Assembly (NCBI GenBank): GCA_031291475.1
Contig: JARLIY010000056.1
Span: 1-64,000 of the forward strand
DNA length: 64,000 nucleotides
DNA from: Xanthobacteraceae bacterium
GTDB taxonomy: Bacteria > Pseudomonadota > Alphaproteobacteria > Rhizobiales > Xanthobacteraceae
Reading direction: 5' to 3'
In this document: in pieces, positions 1 through 7,068 of the stretch
Numbering within the stretch: position 1 is the first letter of the stretch
Layout: the number at the start of each line of letters is the position of its first letter
The notes under the pieces: generated by a model
Seen by the model: only the letters and a program-made list of their open reading frames with translations
Databases searched by the model: none
Told to the model about the DNA's origin: nothing
Position numbers and translations under genes: made by a program

Positions 1-47
1 GAATGGCGGAATCAAAATCCGCTGCCTTACCACTTGGCTACGCCCCA
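1..47 (-). tRNA. tRNA-Gln (anticodon TTG), partial
   Basis: Read on the minus strand, the acceptor 5' half TGGGGCG starts at 47, followed by a D-arm and an anticodon stem GCGGA/TCCGC enclosing the loop TTTTGAT, which gives anticodon TTG (glutamine). The 3' half (T-arm and acceptor end) lies beyond the left window edge. Confidence 0.93.
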
Positions 48-263
48 ATGCGCCGTCGGATTGCCGCCGTCCGTGGGCAAACGGCCGGCGCAACATAGCG
101 GCGGCACCCCCGTCGATCAATCTTGGCGATATTCGGCGCCTGCGGCCGGCACCTGGCGTGATCGCAACACTATCAAAGGTCGCTCCGCGCCATATAATAG
201 TGTCCGGCGATCCTGGACGCCGCCTATCCTCGATCCCCTCGCACATTCAAGCGGAGGCTCATC

Positions 264-2039
264 GTGACGTACCACGCCCCACTCGCCGACATGGACTTCG
301 CCCTGAAATACGGGGCGGCGCTCCTGCCCGCGCTTGAGCAAGGTTTCTTCGGCGATCTGGGCATGGACGATGTGGACGCAGTGCTCGCCGAAGCCGGCCG
401 CATGGCCGGCGAGATCATCGCCCCGCTCAATCGCGTCGGCGACACGCAGGGCACGACGTTCAAGGACGGCGTCGTCACCACCGCGCCCGGCTGGAAGGAA
501 GCCTATCGCGCCTGGTGCAAGGGCGGCTGGAACGGCGTCACCGCCCCCGCCGAATGGGGCGGCCAAGGCCTGCCGCAAGTGGTCAACGCGGCATGCGTCG
601 AAATGTGGAATTCGGCCTGCATGGCGTTCGCGCTCGGCCCGCTGGTCGGCATGGCCGCGGTCGATGCGTTCGCGGTTCACGGCAGCGACAAGCTCAAAGG
701 CGCCTATCTGGAAAAACTCGTTTCCGGCGAGTGGATCGCCACCATGCAGCTCACCGAGCCGAACGCCGGCTCCGACGTCGGCGCGCTGCGCACGCGGGCG
801 GACCGCGCCGGCGACGGCACCTATCGCCTCAAGGGGCAGAAGATTTTCATCACCTATGGCGAGCACGACCTCACCGACAACATCATTCACTTTGTGCTGG
901 CGCGGCTGCCGGACGCGCCGCCCGGCACCCGTGGCATTTCGCTGTTTCTGGTGCCAAAATTCCTGCTCAACGCCGACGGCTCGCTCGGCGCCCGCAACGA
1001 CGTGCGCGCGCATTCGGTGGAGCACAAGCTCGGCATCCATGGCTCGCCGACCTGCACCATGATCTTCGGCGATCAAGGCGGCGCAGTCGGCTACATCATC
1101 GGCGAAGAGAATGCCGGCATGGCCTGCATGTTCACCATGATGAACCGCGCCAGACTCGCCGTCGGCCTCCAAGGCGTCGGCATCGCCGAACGCGCGACGC
1201 AGCAAGCGGTCGCCTATGCGCGCGAACGCCGCCAGGGCCGCACACCCGGAATGCCGGCCACCGAGTCGGCGCCGATCATCGCCCATCCCGACGTCAAACG
1301 CATGCTCATGAGCATGCGCTCGCTGACGCAGGCGGCCCGCAGCATTTGCTACGCCACAGCCATGGCGCTCGATCGCGCCGAGCGCGGCGCCGACAAGGCC
1401 GCGCGACACGCGGCGCATGCGCACGCCTCGCTGCTAACGCCGCTCGCCAAGGCGTTTTCCTCCGATATCGCCAATGAGGTCGCTTCGCTCGGCGTGCAGG
1501 TGCATGGCGGCATGGGCTACATCGAGGAAACCGGCGCGGCGCAGCTTTATCGCGACGCGCGCATCGCCGCGATCTACGAAGGCACCAACGGCATTCAGGC
1601 GATCGATCTCGTCATCCGCAAGCTGCCGCTCTCCGACGGCGCGGTGGTCGAGGGCTATCTCGGCGAACTGCGCCGCATCGTGGAAGCGGTCAACGCCACC
1701 AACGATCCGGCGCTCGGTTGGAGCGGCGTGCGGCTCGAGGAAGCGGTCGAGAGCCTCACGCGCGCGACGCGCTGGATGCTGGCGCAGCTCGATAAAGGCA
1801 CGGACGAGGCGCTGGCCGGAGCGACCCCGTATCTGCGGCTGTTCGGCGTCGCCGCCGGCGGTTGCCTGTTGGCGCAGCAGGCGCTGGCAGCTTTGCGGCT
1901 CGGCACCGATGCATCCTCCCGCATCGCGCTGGCGCGCTTTTTTGCCGAGAACTTCTCCGTGCAAGCCGCAGCGCTCGAACGCATCGTGGTCGAAGGCGCC
2001 GCGGGCGTGATCGGCGCCGATGCCGTTCTGGCGCATTAA
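264..2039 (+). CDS. acyl-CoA dehydrogenase, long DmdC-like subfamily
   Basis: FAD-dependent alpha,beta-dehydrogenation of an acyl-CoA in the cytosol. At 591 residues it is about 200 longer than classical acyl-CoA dehydrogenases. It has the extra N-terminal segment and C-terminal extension of the subfamily that includes 3-methylmercaptopropionyl-CoA dehydrogenase. Visible marks are the FAD-binding stretch MQLTEPNAGSDVG, the QVHGGMGYIEE segment and RDARIAAIYEGTNGIQ, typical of the C-terminal helical domain. The start is GTG at 264, with GGAGG at 253-257; the next in-frame ATG is too far downstream. The substrate cannot be told from sequence. The following hydrolase begins 22 nt after the stop, so the two are probably co-transcribed. 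A methylthio-acyl-CoA or a general fatty acyl-CoA are both possible substrates. Confidence 0.93.
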   Translation: MTYHAPLADMDFALKYGAALLPALEQGFFGDLGMDDVDAVLAEAGRMAGEIIAPLNRVGDTQGTTFKDGVVTTAPGWKEAYRAWCKGGWNGVTAPAEWGGQGLPQVVNAACVEMWNSACMAFALGPLVGMAAVDAFAVHGSDKLKGAYLEKLVSGEWIATMQLTEPNAGSDVGALRTRADRAGDGTYRLKGQKIFITYGEHDLTDNIIHFVLARLPDAPPGTRGISLFLVPKFLLNADGSLGARNDVRAHSVEHKLGIHGSPTCTMIFGDQGGAVGYIIGEENAGMACMFTMMNRARLAVGLQGVGIAERATQQAVAYARERRQGRTPGMPATESAPIIAHPDVKRMLMSMRSLTQAARSICYATAMALDRAERGADKAARHAAHAHASLLTPLAKAFSSDIANEVASLGVQVHGGMGYIEETGAAQLYRDARIAAIYEGTNGIQAIDLVIRKLPLSDGAVVEGYLGELRRIVEAVNATNDPALGWSGVRLEEAVESLTRATRWMLAQLDKGTDEALAGATPYLRLFGVAAGGCLLAQQALAALRLGTDASSRIALARFFAENFSVQAAALERIVVEGAAGVIGADAVLAH

Positions 2040-2060
2040 TCCCGTCCCGATATAGCCTTC

Positions 2061-2990
2061 ATGTCGACGTTGCTGATCACCCACCCGGCCTGCCTCAATC
2101 ACCTGACCCCGCTCGGCCATCCCGAGCGGCCCGAGCGGCTGCGCGCCGTCGAACGCGCGCTGGAAGCGGAAAAATTCCAGACGCTGGCGCGCGTGCAGGC
2201 GCCGATGGCGCCGTTCGAAATCATCGCGCTGTGTCATCCCATGGACTACATCTTGCAGATCCGCGACGCGACGCCGCGGGAAGGCATGGTCCGGCTCGAC
2301 GCCGATACCTCGATGTCGCCCGGCAGCTTCGAAGCCGCGTTGCGCGCGATCGGCGGCGCCATTCACGCGGTCGACGAGGTGGTGATGAAGAGGGCCGCCA
2401 ACGCCTTTGTCGCCACGCGCCCGCCCGGGCATCACGCCGAAACGGCGCGGCCGATGGGCTTCTGCCTGTTCGACAATGCCGCCATCGCCGCGCGCTATGC
2501 GCAGGATCATCACGGCATTACCCGCGCGGCCATCGTCGATTTCGACGTGCATCACGGCAACGGCTCGCAGGAGATTTTCTGGGCGGACAAGACGGTGATG
2601 TATTGCTCGACCCATCAGATGCCGCTGTTCCCCGGCACCGGCGCAATCGGCGAATCCGGCGAATTCAATACCGTCGTTAACGCCCCGCTGCGCGCCGGCG
2701 ACGGCGGCGAGGCTTTCCGCGCCGCCTTCGAGAATCGCATCCTGCCGCGGTTGCGCGATTTCAAGCCGGAGCTCATCGTGATTTCCGCCGGCTTCGACGC
2801 CCATATGCGCGACCCGCTCGCCAACCTCAATCTGGTCGAGGCTGATTTCGTATGGGCCACGCAAAAAATCATGGACGTTGCCGATCAATGCGCCGAGGGC
2901 CGCGTGGTTTCGCTGCTGGAGGGCGGCTATGATCTCGAAGCGTTGGCGAGCTCGGCGGCCGCGCATGTCACCACGCTGATGCGCGGATAG
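2061..2990 (+). CDS. histone deacetylase-like zinc amidohydrolase
   Basis: A member of the arginase/deacetylase fold family (HDAC, acetoin-utilisation protein, acetylpolyamine amidohydrolase), 309 residues, full length for bacterial members. Visible active-site elements are RPPGHHAE (tandem catalytic histidines), DFDVHHGNG (zinc-binding Asp and His) and GFDAH with the downstream LEGGYD loop. The early HPERPERL motif is also typical. In bacteria these enzymes usually remove acetyl groups from small amines or from proteins; histone is not implied. It follows the acyl-CoA dehydrogenase by 22 nt and precedes xseB by about 45 nt, so it may belong to one transcript. Confidence 0.92.
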   Translation: MSTLLITHPACLNHLTPLGHPERPERLRAVERALEAEKFQTLARVQAPMAPFEIIALCHPMDYILQIRDATPREGMVRLDADTSMSPGSFEAALRAIGGAIHAVDEVVMKRAANAFVATRPPGHHAETARPMGFCLFDNAAIAARYAQDHHGITRAAIVDFDVHHGNGSQEIFWADKTVMYCSTHQMPLFPGTGAIGESGEFNTVVNAPLRAGDGGEAFRAAFENRILPRLRDFKPELIVISAGFDAHMRDPLANLNLVEADFVWATQKIMDVADQCAEGRVVSLLEGGYDLEALASSAAAHVTTLMRG

Positions 2991-3035
2991 TGCGGCCGAT
3001 CTGCTATAAGACCAGGACGAGTCGGAGAGCCGGCG

Positions 3036-3320
3036 ATGGCGCAACAAAGCAACCCAAACAATCAAGACAATCAGAACGCCCAGAATGGCGATGTCGGCAA
3101 ATTGTCGTTCGAGCGGGCGATCGAGGAACTCGAATCGATCGTCAAGCGCCTCGAAGACGGCAAGGTGCCGCTTGAAGAATCGGTCGCCATTTACGAGCGC
3201 GGCGAAGCGCTCAAGCGCCGCTGCGAGGATTTGCTGCGGCAGGCCGAAGCGCGGGTGCAGAAGATCACGCTCGACGCCAGCGGTAACCCGACCGGCACCG
3301 AGCCGCTCGACGTGGAGTAA
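3036..3320 (+). CDS. xseB: exodeoxyribonuclease VII small subunit
   Basis: Small subunit of the ATP-independent single-strand exonuclease XseAB, acting in mismatch repair and DNA processing. The 94-residue protein has the family core: [20 protein letters not shown] followed by [20 protein letters not shown], two helices that pack into the small-subunit hairpin. A short Asn/Gln-rich N-terminus precedes the core. In many alphaproteobacteria xseB lies directly before dxs; here about 6.7 kb of other genes separate them. The xseA partner is not in the window. Confidence 0.96.
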   Translation: MAQQSNPNNQDNQNAQNGDVGKLSFERAIEELESIVKRLEDGKVPLEESVAIYERGEALKRRCEDLLRQAEARVQKITLDASGNPTGTEPLDVE

Positions 3321-3486
3321 TCCGCGGCCATCGTGCCCCCAAATCGCCATGCGCCGCAGCGCCCAAAAGGCCACCGGGCGGGCGATTTCGTCAAACTGAC
3401 AAGCTTCCCCCGTATAGCTCGCAGTAAGGCAAGAGACCGGATAGACTTGCCATCGCCGGGTCTCGCCTGCTTTGGGGGAGGCTTCC

Positions 3487-5133
3487 ATGCACACATTGCT
3501 GCTGCCGTTACAGGCGCGCTTCATCGTCTACACATTGGCGCTCTTGATCACCGCAATCCTGCTGATTGCATTGATTGCCGGTCTGCTGTCCGGATTTCTC
3601 AACGGCTACACCGCGATCCTTGTCTTGATCCCGCTCGCGCTGTTCGCGGCGTTGTCGGTCATCGGCACGATGGATCTCATTCAGGCCCCGCACGCCGTGC
3701 TGCGCAACTATCCGCTTACGGCGCATATCCGCTTCATCCTGGAAGAGATTCGACCCGAGATTCGCCAGTATTTCCTCGAAAGCGAAAAGGACGGCACGCC
3801 GTTTTCCCGCGACAAGCGCGCCCTCGTCTACCAGCGCGCCAAGCGCGCTTTGGACAAGCGCCCGTTCGGCACCCAGAACGACGTCTATGTCAGCGGCCAC
3901 GAGTGGCTCGATCATTCGATCGCGCCGAAGGTCCCCGTTAAGGAGCCGTTCCGCATCGTCGTCGGTGGGCCCGATTGCGCCAAACCCTATTCGGCTTCCG
4001 TCTTCAACATATCGGCGATGAGCTTCGGCGCGCTGAGCCCGAACGCCATCCGCTCGCTCAACATCGGGGCCAGGAAGGGCAACTTCGCTCACGATACCGG
4101 CGAAGGCGGATATAGCGCCTATCACCGCGAAAACGGCGGCGATCTGATCTGGGAGATCGGTTCGGGCTATTTCGGTTGCCGCAATGGCGACGGCACGTTT
4201 TGCGCCGAGAAATTCGAGACAGTGGCGCGGAGCGATCAGGTCAAGATGGTCGAGATCAAGCTCAGCCAGGGCGCCAAACCCGGCCACGGCGGGGTACTGC
4301 CCGCCGCCAAAGTTACCCCCGAAATCGCCGCCAGCCGCGGCGTACCGGTCGGCGTCGACTGCATATCGCCGTCGCGCCATTCGGCTTTCTCGTCACCGGT
4401 CGAGATGATGCATTTTATCGCCAAGATGCGGCGCCTGTCCGGCGGCAAGCCTGCGGGCTTCAAGCTCTGCATCGGCCATCCGTGGGAATTCCTAGCGATC
4501 TGCAAGGCGATGTTGGCGACGGAAATCTATCCCGACTTTATCGTCGTCGACGGCACGGAAGGCGGCACAGGCGCGGCGCCGCTGGAATTCGTCGATCACC
4601 TCGGCATGCCGATGCGCGAGGGATTGAATTTCGTTCACAATGCCCTCATCGGCATCAATGCCCGCGACCGCATCACGCTCGGCGCCGCTGGCAAGATCGT
4701 CAGCGCCTTCGACATCGCGCGCGCCATGGCGTTGGGCGCCGACTGGTGCAATTCGGCGCGCGGCTTCATGTTCGCGCTCGGCTGCATCCAGTCGCTGTCC
4801 TGCCACACCGACCGCTGTCCGACCGGCGTCTCGACCCAGAACCGTTCGCGGCAGCGCGCTCTTGTGGTCGCCGACAAATCGGAGCGCGTGTTCAATTTTC
4901 ACCGCGCGACAATCGAGTCGCTCGCCGAACTTGCGGCCGCGGCGGGGCTCGATCATCCCAATCAATTCCGCCCCGCGCATTTTTCCCGTCGCGTTTCGCC
5001 CAACGAGGTCAAGAGCTTCGCCGAGCTTTATCCGCCTTTGCGGCCTGGAGAATTGCTCGCCGGCACCGCCGACAAACGGTTTGCCGCCGCCTGGGCCATG
5101 GCGCATGCGGAGGAATTTCGCGCCGCCGCGTAG
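3487..5133 (+). CDS. membrane-anchored FMN-binding glutamate synthase-like protein
   Basis: A 548-residue protein with two N-terminal hydrophobic segments (roughly residues 12-36 and 40-60), then the FMN-binding (beta/alpha)8 domain of glutamate synthase. Visible marks are FNISAMSFGALSP, GEGGYSAYH, a KPGHGGVLP glycine/proline loop, FIVVDGTEGGTGAAP (flavin-binding core) and the iron-sulfur cysteine group in CIQSLSCHTDRCPTG. It lacks the N-terminal glutamine amidotransferase domain of GltB and the C-terminal structural domain, so it is a stand-alone synthase-domain protein. ATG 3487 is preferred over TTG 3472 because GGGGGAG at 3474-3480 is correctly spaced. What it oxidises or reduces, and whether ammonia is the nitrogen donor, cannot be told from sequence. 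Confidence 0.9.
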   Translation: MHTLLLPLQARFIVYTLALLITAILLIALIAGLLSGFLNGYTAILVLIPLALFAALSVIGTMDLIQAPHAVLRNYPLTAHIRFILEEIRPEIRQYFLESEKDGTPFSRDKRALVYQRAKRALDKRPFGTQNDVYVSGHEWLDHSIAPKVPVKEPFRIVVGGPDCAKPYSASVFNISAMSFGALSPNAIRSLNIGARKGNFAHDTGEGGYSAYHRENGGDLIWEIGSGYFGCRNGDGTFCAEKFETVARSDQVKMVEIKLSQGAKPGHGGVLPAAKVTPEIAASRGVPVGVDCISPSRHSAFSSPVEMMHFIAKMRRLSGGKPAGFKLCIGHPWEFLAICKAMLATEIYPDFIVVDGTEGGTGAAPLEFVDHLGMPMREGLNFVHNALIGINARDRITLGAAGKIVSAFDIARAMALGADWCNSARGFMFALGCIQSLSCHTDRCPTGVSTQNRSRQRALVVADKSERVFNFHRATIESLAELAAAAGLDHPNQFRPAHFSRRVSPNEVKSFAELYPPLRPGELLAGTADKRFAAAWAMAHAEEFRAAA

Positions 5134-5202
5134 CGGCCTGTAAGGAAATTTGCCGATGATGCCGCGGGAAATCATTCTCGCGGCGCGATCAGCTTCATCC
5201 CG

Positions 5203-5255
5203 CCCCGCGATAGCGGGGAGGGGGGCATAGGCGGCCGCCGACGCTAAGCGTCGGC
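5203..5255. repeat. two hairpins between convergent genes
   Basis: The 152-nt gap between the convergent glutamate-synthase-like gene and the zinc-ribbon gene holds two perfect inverted repeats: CCCCGC-GATA-GCGGGG at 5203-5218 and GCCGACGC-TAA-GCGTCGGC at 5237-5255. Neither is followed by a clear T-run, so they are either weak bidirectional terminators or part of a dispersed palindromic element. No gene fits in the gap. Confidence 0.6.
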
Positions 5256-5285
5256 TATGGTTCTTGCGCGGTGGTTGACAGGCCG

Positions 5286-5549
5286 CTAGCGCGCGGCCGC
5301 GTGCCGCGGCGGCTGATAGAGCACCACCACAAGGCGTGAGCCGCAGCGCGGACAGCGCAGCCGGCTTTCCAGCCGGGACAGCGGAAACGCCCTGCCCCGG
5401 GTCCACACCAGCGTCTCCATGTCCAATTCCTTGCGGTAATTGCACTCGCGGCTCGATTGCGACCGCGGGCCCTCGGCGCGGCCATAGCTGCAACGCACGG
5501 TGACCCGCCAGCCGAGCGAAAAAGCGTCGCCTATGGTCTCGACCGCCAT
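5286..5549 (-). CDS. small zinc-ribbon-like protein, probably SOS-regulated
   Basis: An 87-residue cytosolic protein of unknown function. The N-terminal half carries a GWRVTVRC segment and a second cysteine (REC), then METLVWTRGR. The C-terminal part has LRCPRCGSR, a CxxC knuckle typical of small zinc ribbons. With four cysteines in two halves it could bind one zinc. The start ATG at 5549 is preferred to TTG 5561. Its start lies about 45 nt from an exact GAAC-N7-GAAC LexA-type box at 5594-5608, so DNA-damage control is likely (inference). The divergent neighbour at 5696 could share that site. I know of similar small proteins in Rhizobiales but of no assigned function. Confidence 0.75.
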   Translation of the reverse strand: MAVETIGDAFSLGWRVTVRCSYGRAEGPRSQSSRECNYRKELDMETLVWTRGRAFPLSRLESRLRCPRCGSRLVVVLYQPPRHAAAR

Positions 5550-5593
5550 CGGAGCCGCCAATTTTGTCCTTGGATTTTGTCCTTGACTCTTGA

Positions 5594-5608
5594 GAACAAA
5601 AAGAGAAC
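5594..5608. promoter_or_regulatory. LexA/SOS box (GAAC-N7-GAAC)
   Basis: GAAC at 5594-5597, seven bases, then GAAC at 5605-5608; on the minus strand this reads GTTCTCTTTTTGTTC. The direct repeat GTTC-N7-GTTC is the established LexA operator of alphaproteobacteria. It sits in the divergent intergenic region, 45 nt from the start of the zinc-ribbon gene and 88 nt from the other gene, at promoter distance for the former. A further GTTC at 5617-5620 extends the site. Confidence 0.75.
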
Positions 5609-5695
5609 AATTTATAGTTCAAGTCAAGGCTTGGGGAAGGCAAGGCCTGAAAGTTCAAGGCCTGAAAGTTAAGGCTTTAGGGGATGGAGGCGGTT

Positions 5696-5953
5696 GTGGA
5701 GGCGGACAAGCGAAGCGCGTGGCTGCGCAAGCTCGATGAGGATTGCCCGTATCAGGTGGTGCTGCCGCGCCAACAGCTCGCCGACGACAGCGCGATCTTG
5801 GATTTCCTCATCGCCTATGTCGGCAAGTTCGACATGTATGTCGAAGACGATTACGCGGCTTTCGTCCGCTACTGCTTCGAGGACCCGCTGGACGCGGAAA
5901 TCTTCCGCACGCGCTTTGAGCCGAAGATCGAGCGCTTCAAGCTCGCGGGATAG
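5696..5953 (+). CDS. small conserved hypothetical protein
   Basis: An 85-residue acidic protein (88-89 if started at ATG 5684). GTG 5696 is preferred because GGAGG at 5686-5690 lies five bases upstream, whereas ATG 5684 has no spaced Shine-Dalgarno. There is no signal peptide or membrane segment. The sequence runs LDEDCPYQVVLPRQQL, then a predicted helix around FLIAYVGKFDMYVEDDYA, and ends with FEPKIERFKLA. I do not recognise a family. It is transcribed away from the zinc-ribbon gene across the region carrying the LexA box, and may be co-regulated with it. Confidence 0.65.
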   Translation: MEADKRSAWLRKLDEDCPYQVVLPRQQLADDSAILDFLIAYVGKFDMYVEDDYAAFVRYCFEDPLDAEIFRTRFEPKIERFKLAG

Positions 5954-5960
5954 CTCTCGT

Positions 5961-6095
5961 CATTGCCGGGCATAGCCGTTCGAAGAACGGCGTCGCTTCG
6001 CTCGCCTATGACCCGGCAATCCATGCTGAATTGCCGAACAAGGTTTTACTGCCCATCGTCACCATGGACCGCCGGGTCAAGCCCGGCGGTGATGA
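5961..6095. repeat. paired palindromic intergenic repeats
   Basis: Two inverted repeats fill much of the 284-nt gap before the carbonic anhydrase gene. The first runs from CATTGCCGGGCATAG at 5961 to CTATGACCCGGCAAT ending at 6020. The second is CCGCCGGG-TCAAG-CCCGGCGG at 6069-6089. Both are of the kind dispersed between genes in Bradyrhizobium-type genomes. The rest of the gap (6096-6237) should hold the carbonic anhydrase promoter; AAGGGG at 6224-6229 is its Shine-Dalgarno. Confidence 0.75.
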
Positions 6096-6237
6096 GCAAT
6101 GAGGTCGCCTTACCGGCGCTAACACCGAACGCTCGATTCAAATCAACCCGAATCTGTCACCTTCGCGTTTATCGACTTGTGCTACCTGTCAGCGGCAGAC
6201 AGCGCGACCAGCATCGCGCAAATTAAGGGGCTAAGCA

Positions 6238-6954
6238 ATGTGCGAGCACTGTCATCAATTTGCGCCGGGGCGTCGTCAGTTCCTCTCGCTGGCAACGGCA
6301 GGCCTTGCCGCGACTGCGCTGTTTGGCGCGCGACAGGTTTTTGCAGCAGGCGCGACAACCAGCGTTACGGCGGACGAAGCGTTCGCCAAACTCAAAGCCG
6401 GCAATGAGAAATACGTCAGCGCGCCTCAGGTCTGCGCTGCCGATCTGGCAAATCAGCGTGAACGGGTGGCGAAGGGACAAACGCCGTGGGCAACGATCAT
6501 CTCCTGCTCCGACAGCCGCGTTCCGCCGGAGCTATTGTTCGGCGGGCTTGGTCTGGGCGAACTCTTTGTCGCCCGTAACGCGGGCAATATGGTCGATACG
6601 GCGACCATGGGGACGATCGAATACGGCGCCGAACACCTCGGTGTTCCCCTCATTGTGGTCATGGGTCATGAAAAATGCGGGGCCGTTGCCGCCGCCTGCG
6701 AAGTCGTGGAGAAGCACATCAAGCTTCCCGGCTCGATCGGTCCCATGGTCAATGTCATCGTGCCGGCCGCGATGGCCGTGCGCGGCAAGCCCGGCGATTT
6801 TGTCGATAATACGGTTCGCGAAAGCGCGAAGCGAACCGCCGCCAAGGTCGCGACCAAGAGCCCGATCGTCTCGCATCTCATCAAGGACAACAAGGTCAAG
6901 GTCATTGCGGCGTACTACGATCTCGATAACGGCCGCGCTGAATTTCTGAGCTAG
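6238..6954 (+). CDS. Tat-exported beta-carbonic anhydrase
   Basis: Reversible hydration of CO2 to bicarbonate, here predicted in the periplasm. The N-terminus has a twin-arginine signal (GRRQFLSLATAGLAATALFG) ending in an AxA-type site near residue 38. The mature part has both beta-class zinc motifs: SCSDSR (Cys and catalytic Asp-Arg dyad) and GHEKCGAV (His and Cys ligands). Total length is 238 residues. The N-terminal MCEHCH carries extra cysteines before the signal, which is unusual and may only be a leader. It stands alone between repeat-filled gaps. Its stop codon overlaps the first base of a palindromic repeat. Confidence 0.94.
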   Translation: MCEHCHQFAPGRRQFLSLATAGLAATALFGARQVFAAGATTSVTADEAFAKLKAGNEKYVSAPQVCAADLANQRERVAKGQTPWATIISCSDSRVPPELLFGGLGLGELFVARNAGNMVDTATMGTIEYGAEHLGVPLIVVMGHEKCGAVAAACEVVEKHIKLPGSIGPMVNVIVPAAMAVRGKPGDFVDNTVRESAKRTAAKVATKSPIVSHLIKDNKVKVIAAYYDLDNGRAEFLS

Positions 6955-7002
6955 AGCATGATCCGGAAAAGTGGATACCGGTTTTCCGAAAAGATCATGC
7001 TC
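6954..7002. repeat. Rhizobiales palindromic element, type A
   Basis: A 49-nt inverted repeat that begins GAGCATGATC and ends GATCATGCTC, with the inner GGAAAAGTGG/CCGGTTTTCC part also pairing. This is the widely dispersed intergenic palindrome of Bradyrhizobium/Mesorhizobium-type genomes. It starts on the last base of the carbonic anhydrase stop codon and may act as its terminator. Confidence 0.85.
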
Positions 7003-7015
7003 CAACGAAGAATCT

Positions 7016-7053
7016 AGACCATGATCCGATTCAATTTGATCGGATCATGGTCT
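7016..7053. repeat. Rhizobiales palindromic element, type B
   Basis: A second inverted repeat only 13 nt after the first: AGACCATGATCCGAT at 7016-7030 pairs with ATCGGATCATGGTCT at 7039-7053, around a short AT-rich loop. It lies between the convergent carbonic anhydrase and ligD stops and could terminate both. Confidence 0.85.
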
Positions 7054-7068
7054 AAGTGAGCGGCAATA

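Noticed and set aside
117..1424. 435-residue open frame antisense to the first acyl-CoA dehydrogenase
   Set aside because: It lies wholly on the reverse of a clear enzyme gene and has no motif; long antisense frames are expected at high G+C.
1434..3524. 696-residue open frame on the minus strand
   Set aside because: It runs antisense across three recognisable genes (acyl-CoA dehydrogenase, deacetylase, xseB); composition is Arg/Gly/His-rich without domains.
5603..5620. GAAC-N8-GTTC inverted pair as a separate operator
   Set aside because: It shares its GAAC with the exact direct-repeat LexA box, and its spacing does not fit a known operator.
7016..7053. Repeat-rich stretch considered as a CRISPR array
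   Set aside because: The two palindromes differ in sequence, with no regular spacers and no cas genes in the window.
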